Shown here: one piece after another, positions 29,434 through 41,800 of the stretch
Numbering within the stretch: position 1 is the first letter of the stretch
How the letters are laid out: each line of letters begins with the position of its first letter
Source: Romanomermis culicivorax
Lineage: Eukaryota > Nematoda > Enoplea > Mermithida > Mermithidae
Direction: 5' to 3'
Length of the DNA stretch: 64,000 bases
NCBI GenBank assembly: GCA_963922205.1
Contig: CAWUHX010000221.1
Span: 62,001-126,000 of the forward strand
Translations under genes and position numbers: made by a program
The notes under the pieces: generated by a model
What the model saw: only the letters and a program-made list of their open reading frames with translations
What the model was told of the DNA's origin: nothing
Databases searched by the model: none

Positions 29434-32400
29434 CTGAAAAAAACAAATTAACTACTTTTTTTGTTTGAAAATCTTGAGCAGAATGGCTCCCAGGCCTTAT
29501 TTTGAAGAATTTAAATTTTAGGAGCCTAAAATCAGTAAATGAAGAATATCGAAGGCTTATAACACACTTTCGAATGAGATTATATTATATGGATATTCAA
29601 CGTTAAAAAAATACGGTTCAAAACTTCATGTCCGACAAGTGCTTTTTCTGTACTAGCCTTAATGTACCTCTAAAAAGATCGATCACAAATTTCTGTACGA
29701 AAATAGACACGATTTTTCGTTTATTTTTGCACAACCCCTCTTCCAGATAGCACCTGAGTTCATGTTATTCAAGAATAGCACAAAAGTACAAAGTATTGGG
29801 AAATACAGCTAATTCCTTCTGTTGTCTCCTCTTATCTTTCCGGCGCATTGTGCCAAGAAAATTTAATGCTCTGGCATTCTAAAATGCTGGAAAATCAATT
29901 CAAATATAGCTTATTCAAAAATTCAAATTTTCTATTGAAAAATACGTCGCTATCAATTTACAAATTAAAAAGTATATAAATACTTTAATGAGTTCGAATT
30001 CCAGGAAGTTAGACTTGAAACTTCTGAAAATCACTCCCATTATGCTTATGAATTCAAACTCGGATTTACGTTTAAAATTATAGTCACACAAAAAAGTTGG
30101 AATTTTTCATATCTTGAGACTTGAAATGAACTGAAAATCATTTTTTTCGTGTCAAACCCCCACACATTTTTTCGAAAATTTTTTCTCAAAAAGTTCAATT
30201 TGTGAGAAAAATGGATAGACCACTAAATCGATTATAAAATGAAATCTGCGCAAAGCGCGGCAAAATTCGTCGCTGTTTTATGATTTTAGAGCCCGCAGAA
30301 CACTCAATTTACATCAGTGTTTTTTTCTGCACAGTACAGACTTTTTGGGCTTTGTGTAGAATTTTTTTTGGTGATTTCTGCACAGGTGCAGAATTTTTTG
30401 AGCCATGTGTTTGATCACATCGGATACAGAGAAGATACATTTTGGTGCATTTTAGAAGGTCATAATCTCAAAATTTTCCGGCGCTTCGCGCCAGTTATAA
30501 CTTTAATAATCATTATTATTTCCTAGCTCAGGCGCGGCTTCTAACATGTATACTCTCACTTATCATTTAATCTTTAATAGTTTTCATCATCTTAAACAAC
30601 TTTTTTTGAGATAGATCAATACGTCAAGTCTATAAACTTTTTGAATTCATGTCTTAACGTAAAATCCATCCAAAAGCTTCATGGAAGTAGTTTTCGGGAA
30701 TTTTTACTTTTCTTACTCATATCCTTTCGGCCAAGTTCATGAGAGTTTGCAAATAAATTACTGGTTCTAAACTTTTTCAAATATATAATTCTATAAATTA
30801 CAACATTTGAACACAAAATTCGAATTGAATTCTTGAAATAAATGTTCGGAAAATTGGTTTTCCAAGCCGCAGAATGTCAATACCCAAAAAAGTTGATTTC
30901 CAGGGATCTCACTTGTCATCATAGAGGACTTAACCGTCGATTTCTCATGTAATCCAAAGTTATTATGCTCTTGGATAGTTCGCTGGAAAATTTGTTCCAT
31001 AATGCTTGTAGATTAGACTTTGATCAAACTCAAAAATTTCAAATGTTTCCTCAGTTTTAATGAATTAACGGCTCTAAAAAACAGAAGAAGGTTTGAAAAA
31101 GCTCAAAAAGACATGAATAAAGCGTCTAAGAGCATTTTTAAGCGAAAAAAGACTTCGGGAAATTGAGTAAACAAACTTTGGATCTTCCCCCATTTGGGGA
31201 AAAGGCCCGGAGGAAAAAACAGTGGTAACAGGAGAATACCGCAGTGCAGAAACTTTTTTTGCCTTTCTGCACAGTGCAGAAAGCCGGATGCAGAAAAAAA
31301 ACACTGATTTACGTCTTAAAACGAATGAAAATAACGATAATTCACTAACATATAAATATACAAGGTGAGTCAAAAAGAGGCGACCGATGCTGGCTATCAT
31401 AATTTTCGAAAGGATATTACTTTTTTATACGGATTGCTGCATTAACATTCCCTGTTTGTCTTTGTTATAATGGCTATATTTTATGCTCGTAGCATTTATA
31501 GCATCTGTACAAACAGAAATTTAATAGAAGTGGTCATTTTTCAAAAAGTAAAAGTTGTCTCATTGTGAAAAAAGTTTTGTAAAGTTGTTGACACACAATA
31601 GTACTTCAAAAATCACCCAGGTTTGTAATTTACACGTGATTTAAAGTCATAAACCTTTTGTTTCAATGTGGGCAAAATTTCGCCAAAATCAAGAGCTTTT
31701 GTTTTCAAACCGGAAAAAAACAAAATCAATTCTGTCATTGACCGGTCCGAAAAACGATTTAAATTACTGATAAACAGAAAGTAGGACGCGCTAAAATGGC
31801 TCTTTTTTAGTTTTCAGCTGTTACATGATTCTTGTGATTTGATCTATTTTATTTTTTCCTTTGCAAAACATGTCGATTTTTTCCTATTATTTGGAAACAA
31901 TTGACCTTGAGCATTTTTGATTCTAGTCAGTCAATATTTGAGCAATCTGGCTGCAGCTTTGCAGTCCTTATGTCATGTGTTCTATCTATCGACGGAAGCA
32001 AACCGCATTAAAAAAACTTCACTCGTTTGAAAGCTGTGAAAGTCACTACCGGTCGCTTTTTTTGGCACACTCTCTACAAACCAAATTTTTAGAAGCCAAA
32101 ATGGCTCATAGACCTTATAGAAGCTATTTTCACTTTTCTCAGGACACAGGCCCCTAAAATGACTAAAAATGCCGCCCGATTGAAGTCCACTTAAGTAATC
32201 AAATTCTCTACGGTTGCTAACAGCTTTCAAAAATATGGATTAACATTTTTTTGTCAATCTTCAATTTTTTCTCAATTTTTTTGGCAAAAACACAATACTA
32301 GATTTTGGAAGAAGAAAATTCTATGTAGCCAGTGGAGCAATTTTATTCGTTGATGTTTTTATTCATGAGTTGCAGGTTACGGGTTTGATCAAGCCATTTG

Positions 32401-35400
32401 AAGGTAAGTTCAACACATCGAATTATTGTTGGATAGTTTAGAATTCAGAGTTCCGAACACGCGATTCGAACATTTTTTTATTCATTCAACACAGTATGCT
32501 GGACCTGCACGCTTAGAAACTTTCGTGGTATGTTTCAAGAGCTTATATAAAATAACATTTTCAGTACAAATACAAGTTTGAATATTTTTGTTTCATCTAA
32601 AAACTTTATGAAATTTTCAATTCCTTAAATCTAATCAATCAAAAGCATTTGCAAACGTCAAGCGCAATGAGTATGCATATTTTTCCCGAATGGATTATTT
32701 GAAAATACAAGTAAATCTCTACATGCATGTATGGGATAGGGCGTAAACCCTCCTGCTTAAGACCCTAAGCACCCAGCGGCCCGAAAAATATGATAAACAT
32801 GCTTGTGGAGCTTTTTTTGTTTTTATTGAATGAATTCTTATTTATAGAAAACATTAATATGGATTGATTAATCCTGACGTTGTCAAACACTGTTTTGATA
32901 ACCTCTACACTCGCAATTTTTAATAGGATTCATAGACACTAGGGATGCAGCGGGTAGTGAATTTTGACTTATTCGGGTAGTCCTATTTGATTTATTCGGG
33001 TTCGGGTATTCATCCTAAAATTACTCGGGTTCGGGTAATTCAGTAAACATAGGTTAACTTTTTTCTAGTATTACTGCATTGCAGTAGGCATGGGTTATGT
33101 TCATTGTGTCAATGCTTCTCATATAATAAAGTATCGGTACTTTTGTTGACACGATTTTTGAAGGTATGGAGAAACGATTTGGGAACGTAGAACAGAATGG
33201 GAAAGAAAAAATTACAGTAGAAAGCTGAGCACAAGTTTAAAGGAGCAATGGTATATCAGAATGCACATTGTCACATCACAACATACCTTGATCTATGTTA
33301 CAAGAATATATTTTGTTCCAAAAATTCAATGGTAAAACTGATGACAGGCCTCATTGAAAAATACGTTGAACAAACTGCAATAGATATAGAACCTCAGCCA
33401 ATGAAGAAATGAAACAAAACAAAACCATCCACAACTTCTGCAGGCTTGAGTATGGAAGACATTGCTCATGAATCAGATAGCAGTTCAGAAGAAAATACTC
33501 AACAAGTTAATACACTTATGCTTAATATGGTAATCTTGAACATGCTTCCTCAATCATATATACTTCAATATAGCTCTTTCAGGAAATTGAAAATTACAAA
33601 AAGAAGAAACGACTCAGGATTCATGAAGACCCTTTGGATTGGTGGCCATTAAATAACAAAAAACTTTCCAATTTTGGCGCGTGTTGTAAGAAGATATTTG
33701 GCATCACCACCCGCATCATTGCCCTCAGTATGATTGTATAGCCATGCATGTCTAATTTATGAACCAAGTCGAAACAGAATGAAGGGTGAAACTGCTGAAA
33801 AATGATTATTTGTTAAAATTAATTTGGTAAAATGCAATTACAAATATTGATAAGTAAATATTGTTGTTGATGAATTTATTTTCCAGAATATAGATGCTAT
33901 AAAGTCTCCTAAAACCCGAAAAAAACCCGAAAAAAGTGTCAAAACTATTCGGGTTCGGTTCGGGTAGCTGAAAGTAGCTCGGGTACCCGTTGCATCTCTA
34001 ATAGACACATTACTGCATAAATTTCAAGAACCGATGTGCAAATTTTTACAATTGGGTATATACGAATTTCCTCCTTTGTTCGTAATCCATTCTGTTTTCA
34101 CAGAGACTCTAGGGCTACATTTGTGTAAAATTGATTAATTATGTATTTTCATCCTTTTTAATGTTACCATGGAAGTTTTTAAAATTAAAACTCCTATTTC
34201 TAATCATTTATAGTTTTCATTTTTTGAGAATTCTGCTTTCAAAATCTATTTTTCGTCGTTTCAGTCAATTGGAACACATCAACGAGCAAATATGACGTCT
34301 AACATTTATAAATTTTGTGCTGCGCTGCGAATACCAGGAACTATTTAAAAGCTAGAAAAGAATCTTGGCTCGGACATTCATCTCAGATGATTATGATATT
34401 TTTGAGCCACTGATCTGTTCTGCGACTTAAGTTATCTTAAATTTTGAAACTTGAGTGCAGAGTTCAAAACATGGAAAAAACTGAACCTAGAATGTTCCTT
34501 GAAATAATCCGTATAGTAAAGCTTACCTTTTATAAAATTGTCTACTTTCTTCACAACCTCTTGATCACTACCGACGTCTAATAGTAACCTTAAAGCGCTT
34601 AATGTCTTGTGGATAGAAGAATCATCGTCAATCGAGACAGAAGAATTGTCCGAAAATTTTATCGACGAATTGGTCGCATTATAAACATTAAGAAGATTCG
34701 AAGGTGCGTCTTTATTCCTATTGGACGAAGTAATTTTTTTCAGAATTTCGTTCAATGAATCGTTTTCGCGACCAATTGACTGGCTTTGTTGCAACTTTTC
34801 TAACATTTCGTCAGCCCATTTGTCGACCGCCGAATTTTGGGCCAAAGTCAACGATGACGACGATGTCTTCGGCGGTTGCGAAAAAGTAACGGACGGGGAA
34901 AGTGGCGGAGGCATTACGTTGACTGGCCGCGAATCGATAGACGAAGGATCGGGCATGGGAATTTCTACGTCGTCATCGTCGTACAACGTATCGTGGGTCG
35001 TTTGAGTCATTCCTTGGCCAAAAAGTTTCGCGACGTCAACTTCTCTGGGCGTTTCTGTTTCTTTAGCCTGGAAAGAAAAGGATGATGGAATCACACGTTC
35101 GAAAGAGTTATATAGGTCAATATTTTAGCATTCTTCTCAACAAATAATGTGTATAAATGCTTGCTTTTGGACTATAAGTTGAGATTTTTTGCAAAACAGT
35201 ACTTTATGTTTACCTGCTCAAAACTTTCGTATTTGGACTAGTTAATAGGGTTCAGATGGAATCCAGTTTTCTCGGGATCGGACTCGGCATTAGGTCAATC
35301 TCATTGGAGATCGGGATTGATATCAGATTTAATATAAAACAACAGACTGTTATTCAAAATTTACCGGTCCTTGTATAGTCTCAAGTCGAATTTCTCTGGA

Positions 35401-38004
35401 CGTATCATATGCGAAATTAATCACAATTGTTCGAGGAGTTCTGAGCAGCAGTTTTTTTGGTACTTTAATCTGGATAGTCTCATTAGCTGAGAAGAATAAG
35501 AATAAGAAGAAAATAAGTGACAGCGAAATTTATTGTTTTGATCGGCAAGCAACAAAATTTTTACTGCTGTCGAGTAGTTACGATCCAACTCCCTGGACCA
35601 TGTTGAAGGACAATATTGCTAAGTAGATGTTACTAAAGCACAAGCTAGGTTTTACAATACGCCCAGGCCAGCAGGCAGGGTGTTGGGGGGTCTTGGCCCC
35701 TCAAATGTTTCAATTGTTAAAAAGCAAAAAAAGGAAAAACTGTTTCTAGTTTTCCTTCAAGAAAAAGCCGTCAGAAATGCAAATTTTACAGTAAATTGAG
35801 TAAAAAAATGTGTGCCCGTCCCCCCACGAAATAGAATCCTGGCTACAAGCCTGTATACACCCATACCCATACATATCTTAGTACCACAAAGCCGCATCCT
35901 TTAGGCTGTAAGCATGTCAAATAGCTGCTATTTAGACAAAAAACACATTTTTAGAGTAGTTTAAGCATAAACCAGTTCTAACATACGTCTCCTGAACTTC
36001 GCGAACGGAAAATTTAACCGGAGAACCTAAGGAACGCCTGCTTTGGTTGAATTCTGCTCAATTCGGGTATATATCAAATATCCGATACTTGTTTTCTTCC
36101 GTCGAAATTTGCAGAAAACTGATTTAAATATTGAACAATGTAATCTCCTTAGAATGAGCTATGCCGATACAACAAAAAGCATTTCCCGAACATAGGATTT
36201 ACAGTTTTTGAATTGGATTCAGAGAACCGAAAAAACCGTTGTATCAAGATGAAAATGAAATTTTTTTGTCAAATGACGTGCTTTAATTCCAATATCAGCA
36301 GAATCTAATTCGGTTAGCTCATTAGCGTTCATCACATACATATAATCAGCAATTTCGTACTGAAATATTTGAGAGATCATTCACTAATGGTTGAATGAAG
36401 CACATTACAGCTTCATATACATTCACTAACAATAAGCACGTGCTGGGAAACAGTGTTTTTTCCGCACCGCACTCCTGTTACCCATTTTCCCGAAGTCGTT
36501 TTTTCGCTTAAAAATGCTCTTAGACGCTTTATTCATGTATTTTTAAGCTTTTTCAAACTTTTTGCTGTTTTTGAGAGCCTTTAAATAATTAAAATTCAGG
36601 AAACAGTTAAAATTTTTGAGTTTGATCCAAGTCCAATCTACAAGCATTGTGGAACAAATTTTCCAGCGAACTATCCAAGAGCATAATTACTTTGGGTTAC
36701 ATGAGAAATCGACGGTTAAGTCCTCTATGATGACAAGTGAGATCCCTGGAAATCCTCTTTTTTGGGTATTGATATTCTGCGACTTGGAAAACCAATTTTC
36801 CAAACATTCATTTCAAGAATTAAATTCGAATTTTGTGTTCAAAAGTCGTAATTTCTAGAATTTCATATTTGAAAAAGTTTAAAACCAGTAATTTATTTGC
36901 AAACTCTCATGAACTTGGCCGAAAGGATATGAGTGAGAAAAGTAAAAATTCTCGAAAACTACTTCCATGAAGCTTTTGGATATGATTCTGCGTTAAGAAA
37001 CTAATAATCGTTTCAAAAGGTTCACAGACTTGAGGCACTATTGATCTTTCTCAAAAAATGTGTCAAGGAAAAAATGTGATTCTTCGTTAAATATAAGGAC
37101 AAAATATTGAAGATTACCAATTAAAACATGAGATAATACGTTTAAGATGATGGAAACTATTAAAGATTAAGTGATAAGTGAAGGTAGTCATGCTAGAAGC
37201 TGCACCTGAGCTAGGAAATAAATAATAATGCTTATTTAAGTTATAACCGGCGCGAAGCGCCGGAAAATTTTGAGATTATGACCTTCTAAAATGCACCAAA
37301 ATGCATCTTTTCTGTATCCGATGTGATCAAACACGTGACTAAAAAAATTCTGCACCAGTGCAGAAATCACAAAAAAAATTCTGCACGAAGTCTAAAAAGT
37401 CTGCACTGTGCAGAAAAAAAAGTGTTGGGAAATCCCGATTACCACCACAGTTTTCGGGATCGGGATTGGCCAATCCCGCTCGGGATCAGGATCTCGGCCG
37501 GAACCTACTACGTACATGACGAAATCTATGATTCCCATTTTTAGAAACGTTTCGAGTTAACAGGAGAAATGAACATAATTAAAAAACCGATGCAGCGGAT
37601 CGTGGGGAGGTAACGTATGTTGGGAGATTATTTTCAAATGAAGTGAAACTCCTGCATCCATCCTGTCACTCGTCTTCTTTTTTACCAGCTTATTTTGTCT
37701 AATTTTCTGTTCTTCTTTTTCCAGCTGTTTCAAAATGCTTGACAAATCGTTTGTGGAAACGTTCGACATAAAATAAGATTCGGCGTCGCTCATCCTCAGA
37801 CAAGCAGACGACGAAGTTTGGCCGGACAATAACTGCTTAACGTCCAAATTTGACGTTCCATCGTTGTTGTTCGATGATTTATTGATTTGCCTATCAAAGA
37901 GAGGGTAGGGCGACGACAAATAACTCGCCGAAACTGATGACGTTGCAGAGGTCGAAGGAAAAACGTCCGGCAATAGGGTAGTTCGTCGATGTGCATTTCC
38001 AATG
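29012..38004 (-). CDS. Unrecognised spliced gene, three 3' exons (nuclear-looking protein)
   Basis: Exons 38004-37686, 35067-34527, 29433-29012. Acceptors (TTACCTTAG, CTTTCCAG, TTTTTTCAG) and donors (CTG|GTAAAA, AAAG|GTAAGC) agree in phase and end in TGA at 29012-29014, giving about 427 C-terminal residues. The product is Ser/Asp-rich with acidic stretches (DTLYDDDDVEIP), a short helical segment (SSILKQLEKEEQKIRQNKL), and a helical C-terminal domain (LTNEINEILGSKDEFYINHF onward). No family recognised. The first exon needs an upstream phase-2 donor not found; it may be an alternative 3' half of the 38554-45152 gene or a separate gene. Confidence 0.65.
30314..31309. mobile_element. Non-autonomous element with ATCAGTGTTTTTT ends, copy A
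   Basis: About 1 kb, ATCAGTGTTTTTTCTGCA... to ...TGCAGAAAAAAAACACTGAT. Subterminal palindromes (CTGCACAGTGCAGA type, and CCCCATTTGGGG at 31187-31199). Related inverted copy at 36452-37428. Contains a GGCGC hairpin at 30478. No ORF of note. Confidence 0.65.
30478..30494. repeat. GGCGC hairpin, loop TTC
   Basis: CCGGCGC-TTC-GCGCCAG. The complement reads GCGAAGC, a sequence known to form an exceptionally stable DNA mini-hairpin. Confidence 0.75.
31310..32940. other. Intron sequence, no gene seen
   Basis: AT-rich, no ORF that I can support, no clear repeat boundaries. Confidence 0.5.
32941..34000 (+). mobile_element. hAT transposon relic with perfect 8-bp target duplication
   Basis: Ends TAGGGATGCAGCGGGTA and (inverse) TAGAGATGCAACGGGTA. 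Flanked by ATAGACAC at 32933-32940 and 34001-34008. Subterminal repeats of TTCGGGTTCGGGTA type. Carries a hAT C-terminal domain remnant. Confidence 0.85.
33581..33833 (+). pseudogene. hAT transposase C-terminal remnant
   Basis: Readable pieces in two frames: EDPLDWWPLNNKKLSNF, then after a frameshift ARVVRRYLASPPASLPS, then LIYEPSRNRMKGETAEK and a stop. This is the hAT dimerisation domain pattern (helix, RYLASPPSS-like, LxFLxxN). N-terminal catalytic regions are missing. Confidence 0.75.
34527..35067 (-). CDS. Internal exon, acidic and Ser-rich
   Basis: 180 codons starting AKETETPREVDVAKLFGQG, with Asp and Ser/Pro runs and KWADEMLEKLQQS. Phase 0 in, phase 1 out. Confidence 0.75.
35664..35853 (-). 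mobile_element. Non-autonomous hAT-like element, inverted relative of 2271
   Basis: Ends CAGGCCAGCAGGCAGGG and CCTGGCTACAAGCCTG. Possible imperfect 8-bp flanks (AATACGCC / TATACACC). No coding. Confidence 0.55.
36452..37428. mobile_element. ATCAGTGTTTTTT-type element, copy B (inverted to copy A)
   Basis: About 980 bp, CAGTGTTTTTTCCGCAC... to ...GTGCAGAAAAAAAAGTGTTG. Internal sequence matches 30314-31309 in the opposite orientation, including the GGCGC hairpin and TCTAAAATGCACCAAAATGC. Confidence 0.65.
37247..37263. repeat. GGCGC hairpin, loop GAA
   Basis: CCGGCGC-GAA-GCGCCGG, a perfect 7-bp stem containing GCGAAGC. Confidence 0.8.
37686..38004 (-). CDS. Internal exon, Ser-rich with helical end
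   Basis: 106 codons from an acceptor at 38005, with a Ser-rich half (TSATSSVSASYLSSP) and a charged helix. The open frame runs on to 37557, but the phase-0 donor CTG|GTAAAA at 37686 joins cleanly to 35067. Confidence 0.6.
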
Positions 38005-38553
38005 CTAAGGTAATAAAATACTTTGGATGAAATAAATTACACACAACTAGTAAGTCTTCGACAAAATTTGAAGAATAGATCACTTTTTACAAAAACGTAA
38101 ACTATAGTACATTTGACAGAGTCCCGGTGTCGACTTTTTCTCGGCGAGTCGTGGAAATGATTGAAAGTAGTTATTGTGGTACGAAAATCCATAAAAATTC
38201 GTATTTATAGCGTGCGAAGCGTTGAAAAAATTAGCTTTTTCAAACCCTTTTTGCTATCAAAAATATATACTTCAGCTTTTTCAACCCTAATGAGGGTCTA
38301 ATACCCCCACTAGTCTTACGCTAGCTACATGACTGACACATTTCACTCAACTAGATATAATTATATGTATATTGATAATACAGGATGCCATGCAAGAAAA
38401 CGACTTGGCTCCGTTATTCACGGGCAGAAGTAGATTGTGCATAAAACTTCAACGCCTATTCATTCAAAATATTGCGAGCTATTTATACAATTAGTATGTA
38501 TATAAAGCTCGTTCGAGGGTCATTTTTAAAGTCATGTAATTAATTTAATCCTA
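38005..38553. other. Gap between the two minus-strand transcripts or intron
   Basis: No coding exon recognised. An ATTAAA-type poly(A) signal may sit directly after the stop of the upstream gene (about 38544-38549, minus). Confidence 0.4.
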
Positions 38554-38882
38554 CTAGCTATCGGAAGTCGCTGGTTTAATAAAATCTTCCAACATCGGAT
38601 ATTTCTTCATGGCAGCGACATTCACCACGGAATCATTCTGCGACGCCGCAGCGGACAACGAAGATATAGGCCTAGCTTGCTCCGGTTTCGCAACTGCCGA
38701 TGCAGCTAAAGAATAAGGATCCGTGTTGGGCAACAGAACGGGTCGACCGGGCACTGCTGTTGAAGACGAAGCAGCGACCAATGGCGGCGTCTTGGGACCA
38801 CTCAATAAATAATCCTCTTGACTTTGACGTCGAGAGTCAAGTATATGGTTTAATGTATTCGGAAAGTCGAGAGGTGAAACAC
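38554..38882 (-). CDS. Last exon
   Basis: Acceptor CTTCAAG|GT. Pro/Ala/Ser-rich, ends KPATSDS and TAG. Confidence 0.75.
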
Positions 38883-41800
38883 CTTGAAGAGAATTACAGA
38901 TAAGAAATGGAAACTTCCAAGGATTAATCAAGTTCATTTAAATTGAGTTGGGGTCCCTTACCAAAAAAATTCCCAAAATTAGAAAAAAATGTTTTAAATG
39001 TGACAAATCAAACTGCACGAGCTGCCGGGAAAAATATTCAAATTACACAAACTTCCCACTCCAAAAAATCACATTAGCTCACTAAAAAATGTCATTGAAT
39101 TTAAAACATACCCAACAAAGATTGACGAGGTGTAATATCTTTGGCCATAAATTCATCGCCTATTATACCACTTTTACGTTTCCGCACAATGTCATCCAAA
39201 AAAGACTCTAATGTTTCTGGCATTTTGATTTCTCCGACGTAGGTTCGATCTTTTTGTGCAGGGACGAGACATGACCCGGCTAAAATTGAGAGCAAAGAAT
39301 TTCATGCAGAACATTAAATCGGTAACTGTTCATACTGCAGCACCGAATTATTTCCTGGAATAGGTACTTCGCGAACATACCTGTAATAAGAGGGTATGTT
39401 GAGAGTGGTCACAGCAGCCACGTCAACTACGGGTTGTTGCGAAATGAGAGCGCTTTCCCCGCTGCTCGGTTGGCTCAGTTGGTTAGAGCGTGCGGAGGGT
39501 AGCCGCAAGGTCCCGGGTTCAAGTCCCGGACCGAGCTTAACTTTTACTGAAGCCCTGAGTAGCGGGAAAAGGTTGCCTCAACAGGTATTGGGGGACCCCA
39601 GTGTTTTTTGCCGGAGGCAAATGAAAATTTTTTGGGGCAAACGCAATCGAGGTAGTCATTTGTACATGCACAAATGGCTCTTTCCCCATTTAGGAAAGAA
39701 AATTTTGCGGATAAGGTACAGAAAATATGCATTTTGGTGCATTCTAAAAGCTTATAATCTCAAAATTTTCAATAAAACTTTAATAACCATTAATTTATAT
39801 TGCCTGGCTCAGACACGGCTTTCAGAATGTCTACCTTCACCTATCATTTAATGTATAATAGTTTTCATCATCTCAAACATATTATCTCATGTTCTAAGTG
39901 GTAATCTTCAATATTTTATAATATTTAATGAAGATTCACAGTTTTTCCTTGAAACATTTTTTGAGAAAGATCAATACGTCAAGTCTCAAAACTTTTTGAA
40001 GCAATTATTCCTTTCTTAACGTAAAATAAATTTGGAAGCTTCATGGAAGTAGTTTTGGGAAATTTTTACTCTTCCACTCATATCTTCTCAGCCAAGTTTA
40101 TGAGGGTTAATGAATAAATTACTGGTTTTAAAATTCTTCAAGTAATAAAATTCTAAAAATTACGACTTTTGAACACATAATTCGAATCTAATCCTGGAAA
40201 TAAATGTTTGGAAAATTGATTTTCCAGCGTCGCCGAATGTCAATAGACAAAAAATTTTTCCGGCGCATAGCGCCGGAAAAATTTACATTTTTTGGGGTTT
40301 TCACTTGTCATCATAGAGGACTTTACCATCGATTTATTATCTAATGCAAATTCATTATGTTATTGGATAGTTTTCTAGAAAATTTGTTCCACAATGCTTG
40401 TAAATTAGACTTGAAACTCGAAAATTTTAATTTTTTGCTCAATTTTAATGAATTTTTTTCGTAGTTATAAACCAAATTTGAAAATTGCACTGATTCGGTT
40501 ATTAGTCTCTGGTCACGACGAAGAGAAACACAGGCTACTTATTTATACCTATTTTTGCTATGTACAAATTGTACAAATGAAGAATTGGCTCCCGTTTGTA
40601 CATGTGCAAATGGGTCATGTAGAAAAAAAAACCCGACCCATCCCTAAACTTGGTGGAACTTATACCCAAATGTCAGGCACGCCCAACTCGAAAAAATTAG
40701 GAAAAAGGTGGATTTTTGGTGAAAATCTTCGATTTGTATCCTACTTTTAAGAACCCCCAAAAATTTTGGGTTTACCCAACCACACCAATCTCATCGGACC
40801 TCTTGCAGGTATGTGCGCGGAGGCAATTACGTATATTTGACTGAATACCTACTGAGAGGCTAAGTTGATGAAAACTCAAGCATTGATAGAGATTTTGACT
40901 AGTCTCATCAAGACTTCTGATGCTAAACATGGAAAGTCAAATGTAGCTGGTCTGATCAGCTCAATTATCGAGAAATAATGACTGAAAAAGTTTTAGTAGT
41001 TCATTTCCATAAGTTTACCTTGTCTTTTAGTTTGGAAACCTTTACCTGTAATTGGGGGAGGGGTTGGTTTTTGGGGGAGAGGGAGGGTATATGGTTGGCC
41101 AAGTCGAGGAGGGGTTGGGGGGAAGCCCAACCATATACCCAACGCTATCCCCTAACTTAAAAAAATTTGAAAAAATTGGCAAAAAAAGTGCCTTTTTAGG
41201 AAAAATTTTCGGGTTTCTCCCACCCCCCAAAACTGGTCGGACCCCTCACAGGTATGCTTGCTATGCAAGTCTTGCTAGACATTTCATGACTCAAAATCCC
41301 ATCGTTGATACGGAAAGAACATTTTAAAGATATTCATCAACTCGCTATATTGGGACTCAATCAATATGGGCAGAATGATTGCGGAATTACAAGTAAAATA
41401 TTACGCGGTATCTACCACACACGCGTTTGTTGATTAGATGAAATGAAGAAAAACGGTTCCTGCAATACAGATGCATCAGATAATAATGAACTTCAGAAAC
41501 ATGATACTCCTATAAACATTAACACTCGGTTCCAAAATCAAACGACAATTCGTTATTATACGCCAGTGCACCGCTCGCCTTATATTCCTACCTTGTTGGA
41601 AAAGCGACAATAACGACGTATCCTGCACTATTTCCTTGAAGTCTCGATCTAGGAGACATTTCTTTTCATTCGTGACAGGTATGTCCTCTCGTGATTTAGA
41701 GATCCAAGTATCTCCAGTAAACTTGTCCAGTGAACTATGCTGTGCCTGATTTTCATTCTCGTAAGGACTGCTGTCGTAAATACCCGGAATATTAATCGTT

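Noticed and set aside
37796-38083. Minus-strand ORF of 95 codons starting at 38083
   Set aside because: A different frame of the 38004-37686 exon; the Ser-rich frame has the consistent splice phases.
39314-39508. An extra exon of the minus-strand gene (SGESALISQQPVVDVAAV)
   Set aside because: Readable, but its phase fits neither neighbour, and exon 41592 joins 39279 directly in phase. It also overlaps the tRNA-like sequence. Could be an alternative exon.
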